Assembly (NCBI GenBank): GCA_014237405.1
Contig: JABZFO010000141.1
Coordinates: 1 to 43,509 of the forward strand
Source: Desulfosarcina sp.
GTDB taxonomy: Bacteria; Desulfobacterota; Desulfobacteria; Desulfobacterales; Desulfosarcinaceae
Reading direction: 5' to 3'
DNA length: 43,509 bases
In this document: positions 41,447 through 43,509 of the stretch, piece after piece
Layout: every line of letters begins with the position of its first letter
How positions within the stretch are numbered: the stretch's first letter is position 1
Notes under the pieces: generated by a model
Told to the model about the DNA's origin: nothing
The model's database searches: none
What the model saw: the letters and a program-made list of their open reading frames with translations, nothing else
Position numbers and translations under genes: made by a program

Positions 41447-43509
41447 GTGGGAAACGAAGTATTGCCAATAGAAAAAATTCAACAATATTCTAAAAGTTTT
41501 GGAGATAGTAATTTTGGAGACATATTGGTTGTTGGTGGAGGGGTCAGCGGTATTCAAGCCTCTCTTGACCTTGCCACCGCTGGTTTTAAGGTTTACCTGG
41601 TTGAGAAAACGCCGAGTATTGGCGGGCATATGGCCCAGCTTGACAAGACCTTTCCTACCAATGACTGCTCCATGTGAATTCTTTCACCCAAACTGGTCGA
41701 GGTCGGCCGGCATCCAAATATAGAGGTTCTGACACTTACTGAAGTTGACGGCGTAGAAGGGGAAGCAGGAAACTTTAAGGCAACCCTGATCAAGAAGCCC
41801 AGATACATTATAGAAGAAAAATGCACCGGTTGCACGACCTGTGTAGAATACTGTCCGGTTCAATACCCTGATCAATTTAATCAGGAAATATCGACGAATA
41901 AAGCCGTCCATGTATATTTCTCTCAAGCAATTCCACTTATCTCATATATTGATGAAAGCTGTCTTTTCCTTAAAGAGCAAAAATGTGATATTTGCAGAGG
42001 AGTATGTAAGAATAACGCCATAGATTTCAACCAAACGGAGGAGAAGGTAGAAGTAAATGTAGGGGCGATAATTCTGTCCTACGGCATTGAGCCATTTGAT
42101 CCTAAGGTGAAAGATGAATATTGCTACGGAAAGATGCAGAACGTGGTAACCAGTATGGACTATGAAAGGCTATTATCCTCCACCGGGCCATACGAAGGAG
42201 AGGTACTGCGTGCTTCCGACAAGAAGCATCCCCATAAAATAGCCTGGATTCAATGCGTCGGTTCCAGACGGGTAACCGAAGGAGAGAACAGCTATTGTTC
42301 AGGCGTATGCTGCACCTATACCCAGAAACAGGTGATTTTGACAAAAGATCATGAAGCAGAAGCCGAATGTACCATATTCCATAACGATGTTCGTTCCTTT
42401 GGCAAGGATTTTGAACGATACTACCAGAGAGCAGAACAACTTCCAGGGGTTGAATTCATTAGAAGCTACGCATCAATAGCAAGAGAGATCCCGGAAAGCA
42501 AAAATGTAGTCGTAAGATACGCGACTTTCGACGATGGCGTAAAAGAAAAAGAATTCGATATGGTGGTATTATCCGTTGGATTGAATCCTCCTGCGGATCA
42601 TGAGGGGTTGGCAGATAAGTTCGGAATCGAGCTTAATTCACACGGATTCTGTAAAGCAAGTAATGAAAATCCAATAGAGACCACCAGGCCTGGAATCTTT
42701 GTAGCTGGAGCCTTCCAAGGTCCTACAGATATCCCCGAGTCGGTTTTTACCGCCAGCGGGGCCGGCGCTCAATGTGGCGAATTCCTTGATTACAGACGAG
42801 GGAAGCTGGCCAAAGAAAGGATATACCCCCCGGAAAGGGATGTCTCCACAGAAGAGCCAAGGATAGGCGTTTTTGTGTGTCATTGTGGGGCTAATATCGG
42901 AAGGGTGGTAGATGTTCCTTCCACAGTTGAATATGTCTTAACCTTACCCAATGTTGTCTATGCCCAGGAACAGCTATTTTCATGTGCTACTAATTCTGCC
43001 CAGGAAATAACAGACCTGGCAACGGAAAAAGGGCTCAATCGAGTGGTTATCGCGGCCTGTTCCCCCAGGACCCTTGAACCGTTATTCCGGGACACCCTTC
43101 GGGAGGCGGGACTTAATCAATATTACTGTGAGATGGCAAATATTAGGGAACATTGCTCCTGGGTCCATTCTAAGGAAAAGGAAGAGGCCACTGAAAAGGC
43201 AAAGGATATCATCCGGATGTCGGTGGCACGAGCTCGCCATTTGGAGCCATTACAGGAATTTGATCTGCCGGTAAACAAGGCGGCGTTGGTGGTTGGTGGA
43301 GGTATAGCCGGCATGACTTGTGCGCTCTCCATAGCTAACCAGGGACATGAGGTACAACTGGTGGAAAAGGATAAAGACTTAGGAGGAATGGCGCGGCGAC
43401 TTCCCACCACCCTGGAAGGAATGGATGTTCAAGCATATCTGAATGATGTGATACGCGAGGTTTATAATAACCCCTTGATACATGTATCCCATGAAGCCAC
43501 CATCACAGA
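41447..43509 (+). CDS. bamE: HdrA-like selenoprotein BamE (internal UGA = Sec77), partial at window end
   Basis: An FAD and FeS electron-bifurcation protein of the HdrA type. FAD motif VVGGGVSG at 28-35. At residue 77 (TGA, 41675-41677) the frame [23 protein letters not shown] continues unbroken to the window edge; HdrA relatives carry Cys at this site. After it come [11 protein letters not shown] (about 120-130), [36 protein letters not shown] and a second FAD motif VVGGGIAG. No other stop occurs in the remaining 611 codons. A SECIS-like hairpin follows the TGA. GTG start behind GAGGAGA. An annotation that stops at the TGA would produce a false 76-aa protein. The C-terminus lies outside the window. 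Confidence 0.92.
41693..41710 (+). promoter_or_regulatory. SECIS-like element in bamE
   Basis: CTGGTC (41693-41698) pairs with GGCCGG (41705-41710), including two G-U pairs, around the loop GAGGUC, which contains the AGGUC core seen in the E. coli fdhF SECIS loop. The loop begins 22 nt after the UGA, within the usual bacterial range. It would recruit SelB-Sec-tRNA. Confidence 0.75.

Noticed and set aside
41675-41677. TGA as a disabling nonsense mutation in bamE
   Set aside because: The frame stays open and family-like for 611 further codons, the site is a conserved Cys in relatives, and a SECIS-like hairpin follows.
1-43509. Defence island, prophage or CRISPR array
   Set aside because: I saw no nuclease, toxin-antitoxin, integrase, phage or CRISPR-like genes or repeats; contents are housekeeping, transport and catabolic genes.

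Overview
The window looks like chromosome from a strictly anaerobic, aromatic-degrading member of the Desulfobacterota (the former Deltaproteobacteria, Desulfosarcina/Desulfobacteraceae-like). This is inferred from the class II benzoyl-CoA reductase genes, an Etf:quinone oxidoreductase of the EMO type, a selenocysteine-containing HdrA-like protein, and the style of the tol-pal, ruvCAB and succinate dehydrogenase genes. No taxon can be proved from sequence reading alone.

Layout. 0-3.2 kb (+): tRNA-Ser(GGA), then dnaX-ybaB-recR and a YkgJ-like cysteine cluster protein. 3.2-4.6 kb: a small minus-strand hypothetical gene and a CsgG-like lipoprotein, closed by a shared terminator. 4.6-9.1 kb (-): universal stress protein, CLC-CBS channel/antiporter, an HTH-IIA(PTS) protein and an MscS channel, a compact ion/stress group. 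9.3-12.8 kb (-): succinate dehydrogenase/fumarate reductase sdhC-A-B, preceded by an HD-domain hydrolase. 13.6-19.0 kb (+): tolQ-tolR-tolA-tolB-pal-cpoB. 19.0-21.3 kb (+): ruvC-ruvA-ruvB. 21.4-23.9 kb (+): a membrane protein plus bactofilin, then rplM-rpsI. 24-25.2 kb (-): an M24 peptidase. 25.5-31.6 kb (+): a five-gene YejABEF/Opp-type peptide ABC transporter. 31.4-33.2 kb (-): an L,D-transpeptidase. 33.7-43.5 kb (+): etfB-etfA-EMO followed by bamB-bamC-bamD-bamE (cut by the window edge).

How the last block works. BamBC is the tungsten/FeS catalytic unit that dearomatises benzoyl-CoA without ATP. BamD and BamE resemble HdrB/D and HdrA and should feed it low-potential electrons by flavin-based bifurcation. 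EtfAB and EMO would carry electrons from downstream acyl-CoA dehydrogenases into the menaquinone pool. bamE contains an in-frame TGA exactly where HdrA relatives have cysteine, followed by a SECIS-like hairpin, so the gene should be read through as a selenoprotein.

Two unexpected patterns stand out. First, six otherwise well-preserved genes between 2.7 and 33 kb (recR, ruvB, rplM, both transporter ATPases and the L,D-transpeptidase) each lack a block of very roughly 70-90 bp of conserved coding sequence. In three the gap is in frame and in three it shifts the frame. Because rplM and the translation machinery cannot easily tolerate this, a systematic assembly defect is the first explanation, but real deletions are not excluded. 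Second, two nearly identical 166-bp elements with imperfect terminal inverted repeats flanked by TA lie 11.6 kb apart in direct orientation (MITE-like); one of them supplies the stop codon of the transporter's binding-protein gene. The etf/bam block is visibly more AT-rich than the rest and is bordered by a long inverted repeat.
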